Positions 16,459 to 24,762 of a stretch of 27,337 bases of DNA are shown piece after piece. The position numbers were made by a program, and so were the translations under genes. Position 1 is the stretch's first letter; each line of letters begins with the position of its first letter. The stretch is from the NCBI GenBank assembly GCA_023388605.1, contig JAEWFX010000050.1:1-27337 (forward strand), written 5' to 3'. The notes under the pieces are model-generated. The model saw nothing but the letters and a program-made list of their open reading frames with translations, was not told the DNA's origin and did not search any database. Origin of the DNA: Bacillota bacterium (lineage in GTDB: Bacteria > Bacillota > Clostridia > Saccharofermentanales > DTU023).

Positions 16459-16890
16459 ATGAGCACTTATGTGGCAAAACCTTCTGAGATTGAGCGCAAG
16501 TGGTATGTTGTCGACGCAGAGGGCCAAGTGCTCGGACGTCTTGCCACTCAGATCGCAGCAATTCTCAGAGGCAAACATAAACCCGAGTACACCCCGTTTT
16601 TAGATACTGGTGATTTCGTTATCGTCGTCAATGCTGAGAAATTAGTTTTGACTGGTAATAAAGAAAATCAAAAAGTATATCGTCATCATACTGGCTATCC
16701 CGGTGGTCTCAAAGAAGTCAGTTACAAGAGAATGCAGGAAAAACATCCTGAGCGCATCTTAGAGGCTGCTGTCCGCGGTATGTTGCCCAAGAATTCACTG
16801 GGTCGTCAAATGTATCGCAAATTAAAGGTCTATGCTGGTCCTGATCATCAACACCAGGCACAAAAACCGGAAGTTTTAGAATTGAAGTAG
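16459..16890 (+). CDS. rplM: 50S ribosomal protein L13
   Basis: This 143-residue protein of the large ribosomal subunit has all L13 landmarks: ERKWYVVDAEGQVLGRLAT, LRGKHKPEYTPFLDTGDFVIVVNA, the HTGYPGGLK loop, RILEAAVRGMLPKNSLGRQMYRKLKVYAGPDHQHQAQKPE. The length is typical. It is expressed from the strong upstream promoter and lies 9 bases before rpsI, the conserved partner in nearly all bacteria. Confidence 0.99.
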   Translation: MSTYVAKPSEIERKWYVVDAEGQVLGRLATQIAAILRGKHKPEYTPFLDTGDFVIVVNAEKLVLTGNKENQKVYRHHTGYPGGLKEVSYKRMQEKHPERILEAAVRGMLPKNSLGRQMYRKLKVYAGPDHQHQAQKPEVLELK

Positions 16891-16899
16891 GGAGGAATT

Positions 16900-17298
16900 A
16901 TGGCAACTAAGAATTATGCTTATGGTACTGGCCGTCGTAAAAAAGCCATCGCCCGAGTTCGTCTCTACAAGGGCAGCGGTAAAATCACCATCAACAACAA
17001 AACGATGGAAGATTACCTCGATATGGACACTCTGCGCTACATCGTGATGCAACCCTTAAATACAACCAATACTGCCAATGAGTATGACATTATTGTCAAG
17101 GTTGAAGGCGGTGGTATCGCTGGTCAAGCTGGTGCAATCCGTCACGGCATCGCTCGTGCTTTGGTAGATGAGGATGCTGACAAGTACAAGTCAGCACTGA
17201 AAAAAGCTGGTTTCTTAACTCGTGATTCACGTGTCAAAGAACGTAAGAAACCCGGTCTTAAGAAAGCCCGTAAAGCTTCTCAGTTCTCTAAACGTTAA
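16900..17298 (+). CDS. rpsI: 30S ribosomal protein S9
   Basis: This 132-residue small-subunit protein shows YGTGRRKKAIARVRLYKGSGKI near the N-terminus, the GGGIAGQAGAIRHGIARAL core and the conserved basic tail ending FSKR, which reaches toward the P-site tRNA. The GGGAGGAA ribosome site sets the start. Its stop overlaps an in-frame ATG (TAATG) of the next reading frame, and an intrinsic terminator follows about 10 bases later. Confidence 0.99.
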   Translation: MATKNYAYGTGRRKKAIARVRLYKGSGKITINNKTMEDYLDMDTLRYIVMQPLNTTNTANEYDIIVKVEGGGIAGQAGAIRHGIARALVDEDADKYKSALKKAGFLTRDSRVKERKKPGLKKARKASQFSKR

Positions 17299-17307
17299 TG
17301 TTTGTAC

Positions 17308-17333
17308 AGGCTGCCTACGGGCAGCCTTTTTTT
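17308..17333 (+). terminator. Intrinsic terminator after rpsI
   Basis: AGGCTGCC (17308-17315) pairs perfectly with GGCAGCCT (17320-17327) around a TACG tetraloop, followed by seven Ts (17327-17333). The tsaE start codon lies only 3 bases beyond the T-run. Confidence 0.9.
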
Positions 17334-17336
17334 GTT

Positions 17337-17786
17337 ATGTCTCAGATTATTCGCCTCAAAAATGTCTCTGCCACAGCAGCTTTGGCTCAGAGATTAGTCG
17401 AACATTTTCATCCAGGCATGGTCATCTGTCTAGATGGTGATTTGGGTGCAGGGAAGACTACTTTAGTGCGATCCTTAGTGGAAGCTTTAGGTGGTGACTC
17501 GGCCTTGGTGTCCAGTCCGACCTTTGCTCTTTTGCACGAATATCGAGCTCAATTACCTGTATATCATTTCGATGTCTACCGCTTAGCTGATAGCTTCGAA
17601 TTTATCGACAGTGGATTTGAGGAATATCTCTATGCTGATGGCGTATGTATTTTGGAGTGGGGCAATTTGATAGCAGATATTTTGCCTGAGAATACACTCT
17701 ATCTCAAGATCAGCATTCCTTGTGGATATGATTCGGATGAGCGTGAATTATTTTGTTCAGCTGATTGGGATCTCAATTATTCTTAG
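17337..17786 (+). CDS. tsaE: tRNA threonylcarbamoyladenosine (t6A) synthesis ATPase TsaE
   Basis: This 149-residue cytoplasmic ATPase works with TsaB and TsaD in making t6A37 on ANN-decoding tRNAs. Visible motifs are Walker A GDLGAGKTT (34-42), SSPTF (59-63), HFDVYRL (77-83) and the conserved EWG (107-109). The ATG at 17337 gives the normal distance to the P-loop, but has no ribosome site because the rpsI terminator hairpin occupies the upstream bases. The alternative ATG at 17298 overlaps the rpsI stop and would add 13 residues (MFVQAAYGQPFFV) read through the hairpin. Expression therefore depends on read-through with coupling, or on initiation without a Shine-Dalgarno site. TsaB is encoded on the opposite strand just downstream. 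Confidence 0.93.
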   Translation: MSQIIRLKNVSATAALAQRLVEHFHPGMVICLDGDLGAGKTTLVRSLVEALGGDSALVSSPTFALLHEYRAQLPVYHFDVYRLADSFEFIDSGFEEYLYADGVCILEWGNLIADILPENTLYLKISIPCGYDSDERELFCSADWDLNYS

Positions 17787-17789
17787 AGT

Positions 17790-18260
17790 CTAATGATCCT
17801 TGTGAATCAATTTGCTATCTATGGTTCTTTGCATAAGTAGAGCGTCTTCTAGGTTATCACGATAATAGTTTGGTCTGAGTCCGCTTTTGGTAAAGCCACA
17901 TGCTTGATATATTTTGATCGCTGCCAGATTTGAAGCGCGAACTTCAAGAAAAATAGTATGTGAATGTTGAGAAATTTCATCTATAGCCCTAGAGAAAAGT
18001 TTGAGCCCTACTCCTAGCCGGCGATGCTCAGGATGGACAGCAAAATTCAAGATCTCAGCTTCGTCGCCAAGCTTTTGCCAGCCGACAAAGGAGATAACCT
18101 TTTCACTGTTCGGCAATACGGCCACCAACCATTCTGTATGTTCTTGAGTTAGTTGAGCACGATAGGCTGCTTCTCCCCAGGGTCTAGCAAATGCCAGAGA
18201 ATCTATAGCAACGACATCTGCAATGTCAGTTATTATCAGTGGGCGTATATCGATGGTCAT
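17790..18260 (-). CDS. rimI: Ribosomal protein S18-alanine N-acetyltransferase (RimI)
   Basis: This 156-residue GNAT acetyltransferase acetylates the N-terminal alanine of S18. It shows the acetyl-CoA loop HPEHRRLGVG (76-85), the FLEVRASNLAAIKIYQACGF segment (104-123) typical of RimI, and a tyrosine pair at 132-133. I chose the ATG at 18260, which overlaps the tsaB stop (ATGA), over the in-frame start at 18299 that would run 13 codons into tsaB. The tsaB-rimI pair is a classic arrangement; tsaD, often next, is not in this window. The gene ends 3 bases from the tsaE stop on the other strand, with no terminator between them. Confidence 0.92.
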   Translation of the reverse strand: MTIDIRPLIITDIADVVAIDSLAFARPWGEAAYRAQLTQEHTEWLVAVLPNSEKVISFVGWQKLGDEAEILNFAVHPEHRRLGVGLKLFSRAIDEISQHSHTIFLEVRASNLAAIKIYQACGFTKSGLRPNYYRDNLEDALLMQRTIDSKLIHKDH

Positions 18261-19000
18261 ACTTGCTTCTTGAGACGCTCGGCTTGAGTGCGAGCACAAT
18301 AGTTAGCTGTGGCAGGATAGTCTTCTGGCGTGAGATCTAGTGCGAGATCGATAAGACTATCTGCTTTTAGATCTGTATGTGGGTATAGCTTGATATCAAA
18401 ATAATCTGTAGATGTGAGGAGTTTTTCGGCTACTTCTTGACCGTCTCCGATCAACCATAGACGACTTTGAGGTGTAAGTAATTGTCTCTGTATGCCCATC
18501 GACGTCTCATTTAATTGTTGATCGACAAATTGTCGATCTTCGGTCACACGTTGCCAGGAATAGCCGTTCTTTTGCCAGAAGCTTGCAAACAAACGATCTC
18601 CACGAGCATCTATACAGGCTAGAGCTAGATCGCCATCCTTGAAATTTGGCAGTTGTAGTTCTGATTCAACATGGTATTCAGAATTTTTGACCAATAATTC
18701 TAAGCTGCTGATACCTATAGCCTTTTTTGCTTGCGTATATGCGAGTGTAGTGATAGTGGTGAGTCCGATACGAATGCCCGTATACGATCCTGGGCCTCTA
18801 GTGGCGGCGAAAACATCGATATCTGAAATAAAACAGCCTGCTTCAGACATCAATTCATCGATAGTTGGTTGTAGAGTCACAGAGTGTCGCAATCCCACAA
18901 CCTGACGATAATGGCGTCGACCATGGGCTTGTAGAGCCACAGTCAAGATGTTGTTACAGGTATCGATGGCTAGGACATTTGTTTGATTTTGATCAGACAT
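18257..19000 (-). CDS. tsaB: t6A synthesis scaffold protein TsaB
   Basis: This 247-residue protein has the ASKHA-type fold of TsaB, the non-catalytic partner that holds TsaD and TsaE. The opening VLAIDTCNNILTVAL and the hallmark RGPGSYTGIRIGL (about 68-80) identify it, followed by GISSLELL and DARGDRLFASF. I prefer the ATG at 19000 to the GTG at 19006 two codons earlier; both have only a weak ribosome site. The stop overlaps the rimI start by 4 bases. The gene is divergent from hisS, with about 120 bases between them. Confidence 0.93.
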   Translation of the reverse strand: MSDQNQTNVLAIDTCNNILTVALQAHGRRHYRQVVGLRHSVTLQPTIDELMSEAGCFISDIDVFAATRGPGSYTGIRIGLTTITTLAYTQAKKAIGISSLELLVKNSEYHVESELQLPNFKDGDLALACIDARGDRLFASFWQKNGYSWQRVTEDRQFVDQQLNETSMGIQRQLLTPQSRLWLIGDGQEVAEKLLTSTDYFDIKLYPHTDLKADSLIDLALDLTPEDYPATANYCARTQAERLKKQV

Positions 19001-19122
19001 AAGCACTTTCTTGCAAAATAAATTCAGTTTTTGACCAAAGAGGTCTTCACCTAGTTAAGTATACATCTAGCAGACTAATCGTGATAAGATTAAATGATCG
19101 CAAACAAGCATAGTGAGGTCTT

Positions 19123-20379
19123 ATGATTCAAGCAGCTAAAGGGACAAAAGATATTCTGCCGAGCGAGAGTTTAGCTTGGCAATTTTTGGAGACAAAATTT
19201 TTAGAAGTTTGTCGTCTTTTTGGTTATGGAGAAATTCGGGTGCCTACATTTGAAGCCACCGAGTTATTCCAACGCGGCGTAGGCGATACCACGGATGTGG
19301 TGCAAAAAGAGATGTATACCTTCATCGACCGAGGTGATCGCAGCATAACTCTGCGTCCAGAGATAACAGCAGGTGTAGTGCGTGCTTATATGGAGCATGG
19401 TCTGTTCAATTTACCTTCGCCTCAGAAATTGTGCTACAACCACACTGCTTTTAGATATGAAAAGATGGGTAAGGGTAGATTTCGTGAATTCCATCAGTTC
19501 GGCTGTGAATGCTTTGGCAGCAGCGAAGCCAGTGCAGATGTCGAATTGATAGCCCTGTTGCACACTTTTTTCAAAAGCGTAGGGCTAAAGGATATCTCTC
19601 TGCATATCAACGCCATCGGTTGCCCTGAATGTCGCGGTCAATATTTAGAGAAACTGAAGGATTTCCTCAGACCTCATCTGAACGAGCTGTGCCGTGATTG
19701 CCAAAATCGCTTTGAACGCAACCCCATGCGTAGCTTAGATTGTAAAAACGAGAAGTGTCAGGCCATCATAGCTGATGCGCCGGTGCCCATGGATTGTCTA
19801 TGTGAGAATTGCCAAAAGCACTTTGACTCTGTCTGTGAACAATTGACTGCTATGAGACTACCATTCACTGTGGACAAACATATCGTGCGTGGTTTAGATT
19901 ATTACACTCGTACTGTCTTTGAATTCGTCTCAGACAATGTGGGTACTCAAGGAACTATTTGTGGTGGTGGACGCTATGATAATCTGGTCGAAGAAATCGG
20001 TGATCGTTCTGTGCCAGCTGTCGGTTTTGCTTTGGGAGTAGAGCGATTACTGTTAGAGTTAGAAGCGCAGGGAGTGAAATTCAAAACTGGCATTACTCCG
20101 ACCCTGCAATTGATTTATTTCCCCGATACGGCCAGTTATGCTCAGAGTTTGGCACTCAGACTCCGTGAGGCCGGTATCGCCACTGAGATCGATGTCTGTG
20201 CTCGTTCATTCAAAGCTCAGATGAAGTACGCCAATAAACTGGGAGCTAAGTATGTCATCGTCATCGGCGAAGCTGAACAGGATACAGGCAAAGCTATCCT
20301 GAAGCGTATGGCAGATGCCCATGAAGAGGACTGTATTTTAGATGATATCGCGCAATTAGCGCGTTTAATGGAGGTATAA
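19123..20379 (+). CDS. hisS: Histidyl-tRNA synthetase
   Basis: This 418-residue class II enzyme charges tRNA-His. Motif 2 is RYEKMGKGRFREFHQF (111-126). The histidine-specific motifs are RGLDYYTRT (256-264) and GGGRYD (281-286), and motif 3 is GFALGVERL (301-309). The anticodon-binding domain follows to the end. The insertion domain (about 165-240) carries nine cysteines in pairs (C167/C170, C190/C193, C207/C212, C225/C227/C230), a probable metal-binding module seen in many clostridial HisS proteins. A GAGG site lies 5 bases before the ATG. The upstream gap is too short for a T-box and none of its conserved bases are seen. aspS starts one base after the stop. Confidence 0.98.
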   Translation: MIQAAKGTKDILPSESLAWQFLETKFLEVCRLFGYGEIRVPTFEATELFQRGVGDTTDVVQKEMYTFIDRGDRSITLRPEITAGVVRAYMEHGLFNLPSPQKLCYNHTAFRYEKMGKGRFREFHQFGCECFGSSEASADVELIALLHTFFKSVGLKDISLHINAIGCPECRGQYLEKLKDFLRPHLNELCRDCQNRFERNPMRSLDCKNEKCQAIIADAPVPMDCLCENCQKHFDSVCEQLTAMRLPFTVDKHIVRGLDYYTRTVFEFVSDNVGTQGTICGGGRYDNLVEEIGDRSVPAVGFALGVERLLLELEAQGVKFKTGITPTLQLIYFPDTASYAQSLALRLREAGIATEIDVCARSFKAQMKYANKLGAKYVIVIGEAEQDTGKAILKRMADAHEEDCILDDIAQLARLMEV

Positions 20380-20380
20380 A

Positions 20381-22177
20381 ATGGCAGAATCATTATCAGG
20401 CATGAAACGCAGCTGCATGGTTGCAGAAGTCAATGCTGAATTACTCGGTCAAGAGTTGACCTTGATGGGTTGGTGCCATCGTCAACGTGACCTAGGTAAT
20501 CTCTTGTTCATCAATCTGCGAGATCGCAGTGGTGAACTACAATTGGTATGTGATGATGATACTGCTGAAGACGTTTTTGCCAAAGCGCGTAGAGTGCGCA
20601 GCGAATATGTACTAGCTTGCCGCGGTATTTTGCGTGAACGCAGTGCTCCGAACAATCAGATGAAGACGGGTCTATGGGAATTAGCTCTCACCGAATTACG
20701 TATTATCTCTGAATCTGAGACACCGCCGTTTTACATTGAAGAAAATGTTGATGCTGGTGAAGCTCTGCGATTAAAGCACCGTTACCTTGATCTACGTCGC
20801 CCTGATTTGCAGAGAAGAATAATTCAACGTCACCGCATCGCTAAGTTGACCCGTGACTATTTTGATCAAGCTGGTTTTTATGAGATAGAGACACCGATGT
20901 TGATCAAGAGTACGCCCGAAGGAGCGCGTGACTATCTAGTTCCTTCACGTATTTATCCCGGTCACTTCTTCGCTCTTCCACAATCACCTCAGCTTTTGAA
21001 GCAATTGCTGATGCTGGCAGGCTTCGATCGCTATATGCAGATCGCTCGCTGTTTCCGCGACGAGGATTTGCGTGCCGACCGACAACCTGAATTTACTCAA
21101 ATCGACGTGGAGATGTCCTTCGTCGACGAAGAAGATGTACAGAATACCATCGAGGTATATTTGCAGCAGTTATTCAGTGAATTGTTAGATTATCCTGTGC
21201 AATTACCTCTGCCTCGCCTTACCTGGCAGGAAGCCATGGATCGCTACGGTTCAGATAAGCCAGATACGAGATTTGGTATGGAGTTGCAGGATGTCACAGA
21301 GTGGGCTAAAAATACTTCTTTCAAAGTTTTTTCTGACACTGCCAACAATGGCGGTGTAGTACGTTTGATCAAAGTGGCTGATGGTCAGGACATCAAGCGC
21401 CGTGAGATAGATGAATTGACTGAAGTGGTCAAGACTTATCGTGCCAAAGGTTTAGCGTGGTTAGTGTTAGGCAATGAATTGCGTGGTTCAGTCGCTAAAT
21501 TCTTGAGTGCAGAAGAAGTGGCAGAGCTGAGAGAACTTGTCCAAGCTCAAGATAATGATCTGTTGCTCTTCGTAGCTGATGATCTCACTGTGGTACGCAA
21601 TGCTCTCGGACACCTGCGTCTGGCAGTAGCAGAGAAATATAATCTCATTCCTGAAGATACCTGGAATTTCCTCTGGATAACTGATTTCCCACTCTTCGAG
21701 TACGATGAGGAAGAAAAACGTTATGTCGCTTGTCACCACCCCTTCACGTCACCGAAGGAAGAAGATCTACATCTACTAGAGACTGATCCCGGAGCGGTCA
21801 GAGCTCGTGCTTACGATATAGTGCTCAACGGCTATGAATTGGGCGGTGGTAGCATACGTATTCACGACCAAGAATTGCAGGCTAAGATCTTCGAGTTGAT
21901 CGGCTTCACTGAGGAAGAAGCAAAAGAGCGTTTTGGATTCTTGCTCGAAGCATTTTCTTATGGTGTACCGCCGCACGGAGGTATTGCACTAGGTCTCGAT
22001 CGCCTCACTATGTTGATGACTGATACCAATAATATCCGCGACGTCATCGCCTTCCCGAAGGTGCAGACCTCATCTTGCTTGTTGACGCAAGCGCCTGGCA
22101 CTGTCGATGAAAAACAATTGATTGAGTTAGGACTAGATATCAAGAAAACAGATAAGAAAGACGAGGAAAAAGCTTAG
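20381..22177 (+). CDS. aspS: Aspartyl-tRNA synthetase
   Basis: This 598-residue class IIb enzyme is of the bacterial type. It has an N-terminal OB-fold (GWCHRQRDLGNLLFINLRDRSG), motif 1 around IETPMLIKSTPEGARDYLVPSR, the signature ALPQSPQLLKQLLMLAGFDRY, motif 2 CFRDEDLRADRQPEFTQID, a GAD insertion domain in the middle, and motif 3 GIALGLDRLTMLM. The ribosome site GGAGG is inside the hisS end. Its stop is 3 bases before lepB. A hisS-aspS pair is common in Bacillota. Whether it discriminates tRNA-Asp from tRNA-Asn cannot be decided here. Confidence 0.98.
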   Translation: MAESLSGMKRSCMVAEVNAELLGQELTLMGWCHRQRDLGNLLFINLRDRSGELQLVCDDDTAEDVFAKARRVRSEYVLACRGILRERSAPNNQMKTGLWELALTELRIISESETPPFYIEENVDAGEALRLKHRYLDLRRPDLQRRIIQRHRIAKLTRDYFDQAGFYEIETPMLIKSTPEGARDYLVPSRIYPGHFFALPQSPQLLKQLLMLAGFDRYMQIARCFRDEDLRADRQPEFTQIDVEMSFVDEEDVQNTIEVYLQQLFSELLDYPVQLPLPRLTWQEAMDRYGSDKPDTRFGMELQDVTEWAKNTSFKVFSDTANNGGVVRLIKVADGQDIKRREIDELTEVVKTYRAKGLAWLVLGNELRGSVAKFLSAEEVAELRELVQAQDNDLLLFVADDLTVVRNALGHLRLAVAEKYNLIPEDTWNFLWITDFPLFEYDEEEKRYVACHHPFTSPKEEDLHLLETDPGAVRARAYDIVLNGYELGGGSIRIHDQELQAKIFELIGFTEEEAKERFGFLLEAFSYGVPPHGGIALGLDRLTMLMTDTNNIRDVIAFPKVQTSSCLLTQAPGTVDEKQLIELGLDIKKTDKKDEEKA

Positions 22178-22180
22178 TAT

Positions 22181-22732
22181 ATGCGTAGGCGCAGATCAAA
22201 ATTTTACGGCATTTGGTCATTTATACGTACTGTTGTGATAGCTGTATGTCTTGGTCTGCTGCTCAATTTTTTTGTTATCCAGCGCAATGTAGTGATCGGC
22301 AGTTCGATGTACCCCACACTGCATAACGCCGATCAGATCATTGTAGAGAAAGTATCACGCCTATTCTCCTCAGGCTTGCACCGTGGCGATATAGTAACTA
22401 TCGATGTGCATGAGCAGATGGAAAATGAAGAAGTACATGTCATCAAACGCGTGATCGGTTTGCCTGGTGAACGAGTTCTGATTCAGAACGGCAAAGTTTT
22501 TATCGACGCCAAACGTCTGAGTGAGGATTATCTACCGGAGGGAGTCCTAACCGAAGAGTTGCCTGGCGCAGGTATTGTCGAAGTCGAACTAGGAGAAGAT
22601 GAGTACTTCGTCCTCGGTGATAATCGTGAACACAGTCGTGATAGTCGTCAATTCGGTCCGGTCAAACGCAGTGATATCCTCGGTAAATTATTGATCAGAA
22701 TTCTACCCTTAGATAAATTTGGAAAGCCTTAA
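22181..22732 (+). CDS. lepB: Signal peptidase I
   Basis: This 183-residue membrane protease removes signal peptides from exported proteins. It has a basic N-terminus (RRRRSK), a single membrane segment (about 15-33), the nucleophile Ser42 in GSSMYPTL, the general base Lys89 in VIKRVIGLPGE, and the conserved C-terminal box GDNREHSRDSRQFGPV. One N-terminal anchor is the Gram-positive SipS-type layout. It fits between aspS and lepA with gaps of 3 and 1 bases, so all four genes are probably one transcript. Confidence 0.96.
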   Translation: MRRRRSKFYGIWSFIRTVVIAVCLGLLLNFFVIQRNVVIGSSMYPTLHNADQIIVEKVSRLFSSGLHRGDIVTIDVHEQMENEEVHVIKRVIGLPGERVLIQNGKVFIDAKRLSEDYLPEGVLTEELPGAGIVEVELGEDEYFVLGDNREHSRDSRQFGPVKRSDILGKLLIRILPLDKFGKP

Positions 22733-22733
22733 T

Positions 22734-24545
22734 ATGTCAGAGATCGCACAGAGTAAGATAAGAAATTTCTGTATTATCGCTCATATCGACCACGGCAAAT
22801 CAACACTTGCTGATCGTTTGATCGAGCATACTGATTCGCTCGCGGGCCGCAAGATGCAAGAGCAAGTTTTAGACAGTATGGATTTAGAACGTGAGCGCGG
22901 TATCACGATCAAGTCGACAGCTGTGCGTATGAACTATCGGGCTAAAGATGGTGAAGACTACATCCTCAACTTGATCGACACTCCGGGTCATGTCGATTTT
23001 AACTACGAGGTATCACGTACTTTGGCAGCCTGTGATGGTGCGATCTTAGTAGTGGATGCAGCACAGGGTATCGAAGCGCAGACCTTGGCGAACGTCTATC
23101 TGGCTCTCGATGCGGATCTGGAAATTTTACCTGTCATCAACAAGATAGATCTGCCCGGTGCCAGACCTGAGGTGGTGCGTCAAGAAATCGAAGACGTAAT
23201 TGGATTAGATGCCTCTGAAGCACCGCTGATCTCTGCCAAAGCAGATATCAATATCGATCAAGTCTTAGATGCCATCATAGATAAATTGCCAGCTCCTGAC
23301 GGCGATGTGAAAGAGCCGTTACAAGCTCTGATCTTTGACTCAGAATACGATAGTTATAAGGGTGTTGTCGTACATCTCAATGTTCAACAAGGTTCAGTCA
23401 GAGTTGGTGACCGCATTTTACTCATGCATACACAGACAGATTTCACTGTCACTGAGCTGGGATATTTCACTCCCGATGGCGTGATACCTGTTAAAGAATT
23501 GCGCTGTGGCGATGTAGGCTACTTGGTGGCTAGTATCAAAAACGTACGAGATACTCAAGTCGGCGACACGATCACCCTCAAAAATAATCCTTGTAAAGAG
23601 CCATTAGCCGGCTATAAGCCTGTACAAAGGATGGTCTTTTGTGGACTGTATCCAGTTGATGGTGCTGATTACAATAATTTACGTGATGCATTGGAGAAGG
23701 TACAGCTCAACGATGCGGCGCTGTCGTTTGAAGCCGATACCTCGGCCGCGCTGGGATTTGGTTTTCGCTGTGGATTTCTAGGGCTTTTACACTATGAGAT
23801 CATACAGGAACGTTTGGAGCGTGAATTCAATCTCAATTTGATCTCTACCGCTCCCTCTGTTGTCTATCATCTCAAGATGAAAGACGGCAGCACGATGCGT
23901 TTAGACAATCCTACTAATATGCCACCCATCGATCAGATCGATAAAATAGAAGAACCCATCATCGCTGCGTCCATTATGACTCCCACTGACTATGTGGGCA
24001 ATATCATGGAACTGTGTCAGGATCGCAGAGGTACTTTTATCAATATGGAGTATCTAGAGACTACACGTGTCAATCTGCACTATCTCCTGCCACTCAACGA
24101 GGTTATCTATGATTTTTTCGATGCCTTAAAATCACGCAGTAGAGGTTATGCTTCGCTAGATTACGAGATCAAGGAATATCAGCCAGCAGATTTGGTTAAG
24201 TTAGATATCTTGATCAAGGGGGATACAGTCGATGCCTTATCCTTTATCGTCCATCGTGACAAAGCTTATGCTCGCGGTCGTTCGATGGCGGAGAAGCTAA
24301 AAGACAATATCCCGCGTCAGCAATTTGAAATACCGATTCAAGCTGCCATAGGTGGCAAGATCATCGCTCGTGAGACTATACGTGCTTTCCGTAAGGATGT
24401 GACGTCTAAGTGTTATGGCGGTGATATCTCACGTAAGAAAAAACTGCTCGAGAAGCAGAAAAAGGGTAAGAAACGTATGCGTTCTGTTGGTTCAGTAGAA
24501 GTTCCGCAGGAAGCTTTCATGAGTGTTCTCAAGCTCGATGATTAA
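22734..24545 (+). CDS. lepA: Elongation factor 4 (LepA), ribosome back-translocase
   Basis: This 603-residue translational GTPase shows AHIDHGKST (16-24), the RERGITIKS switch, DTPGHVDF, NKIDLPGA, and the LepA-specific C-terminal region (PRQQFEIPIQAAIGGKIIARETI, then KCYGGDISRKKKLLEKQKKGKKRM). I chose the ATG at 22734 with GGAAAG upstream, one base after the lepB stop, over the in-frame TTG at 22719. In E. coli lepA precedes lepB; here the two remain adjacent but in reversed order. No convincing terminator follows before the tRNA promoter. Confidence 0.97.
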   Translation: MSEIAQSKIRNFCIIAHIDHGKSTLADRLIEHTDSLAGRKMQEQVLDSMDLERERGITIKSTAVRMNYRAKDGEDYILNLIDTPGHVDFNYEVSRTLAACDGAILVVDAAQGIEAQTLANVYLALDADLEILPVINKIDLPGARPEVVRQEIEDVIGLDASEAPLISAKADINIDQVLDAIIDKLPAPDGDVKEPLQALIFDSEYDSYKGVVVHLNVQQGSVRVGDRILLMHTQTDFTVTELGYFTPDGVIPVKELRCGDVGYLVASIKNVRDTQVGDTITLKNNPCKEPLAGYKPVQRMVFCGLYPVDGADYNNLRDALEKVQLNDAALSFEADTSAALGFGFRCGFLGLLHYEIIQERLEREFNLNLISTAPSVVYHLKMKDGSTMRLDNPTNMPPIDQIDKIEEPIIAASIMTPTDYVGNIMELCQDRRGTFINMEYLETTRVNLHYLLPLNEVIYDFFDALKSRSRGYASLDYEIKEYQPADLVKLDILIKGDTVDALSFIVHRDKAYARGRSMAEKLKDNIPRQQFEIPIQAAIGGKIIARETIRAFRKDVTSKCYGGDISRKKKLLEKQKKGKKRMRSVGSVEVPQEAFMSVLKLDD

Positions 24546-24612
24546 TACTAAGATTGATGATAAAATATCTCTATATCAGCAACACATTGACTAGGTAGTG
24601 TAGAAATTTTCC

Positions 24613-24639
24613 TTGATTTTTCGTTCAATGTGTTACAAT
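24613..24639 (+). promoter_or_regulatory. Probable promoter of tRNA-Leu
   Basis: TTGATT (24613-24618) and TACAAT (24634-24639) lie just before the tRNA, with a slightly short 15-base spacer. The expected start would be about 5 bases before the mature 5' end. Confidence 0.45.
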
Positions 24640-24650
24640 AAATTGAATGT

Positions 24651-24733
24651 GCGGACATGGTGGAATTGGCAGACACGTTGGATTTAGGTTCCAATGCGCG
24701 AGCGTGCAGGTTCGAGTCCTGTTGTCCGCACCA
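24651..24733 (+). tRNA. tRNA-Leu (anticodon UAG)
   Basis: An 83-base class II tRNA with encoded CCA end. The acceptor stem GCGGACA pairs with TGTCCGC. The anticodon stem TTGGA/TCCAA encloses loop TTTAGGT with anticodon TAG, reading CUA and other CUN leucine codons. The long variable arm (TGCGCGAGCGT) is typical of tRNA-Leu, and the T-arm GCAGG-TTCGAGT-CCTGT is intact. Confidence 0.97.
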
Positions 24734-24762
24734 TTATTTTTAGAAGAAAAATGAGGAATAAC

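Noticed and set aside
17222..17440. 72-codon open frame spanning the rpsI end and tsaE start
   Set aside because: It is out of frame with both strong genes, crosses the terminator and has no ribosome site.
19001..19122. Possible T-box leader before hisS-aspS
   Set aside because: The gap is only about 120 bases, contains no TGGNACC-type T-box sequence and shows no terminator/antiterminator pair. A short GACC...GGTC hairpin alone is not enough.
24694..24762. Upstream in-frame start of the Crp/Fnr regulator inside the tRNA gene
   Set aside because: The extension would translate tRNA sequence and has no ribosome site. The ATG at 24763 has GAGGA at proper spacing and matches the family's N-terminus.
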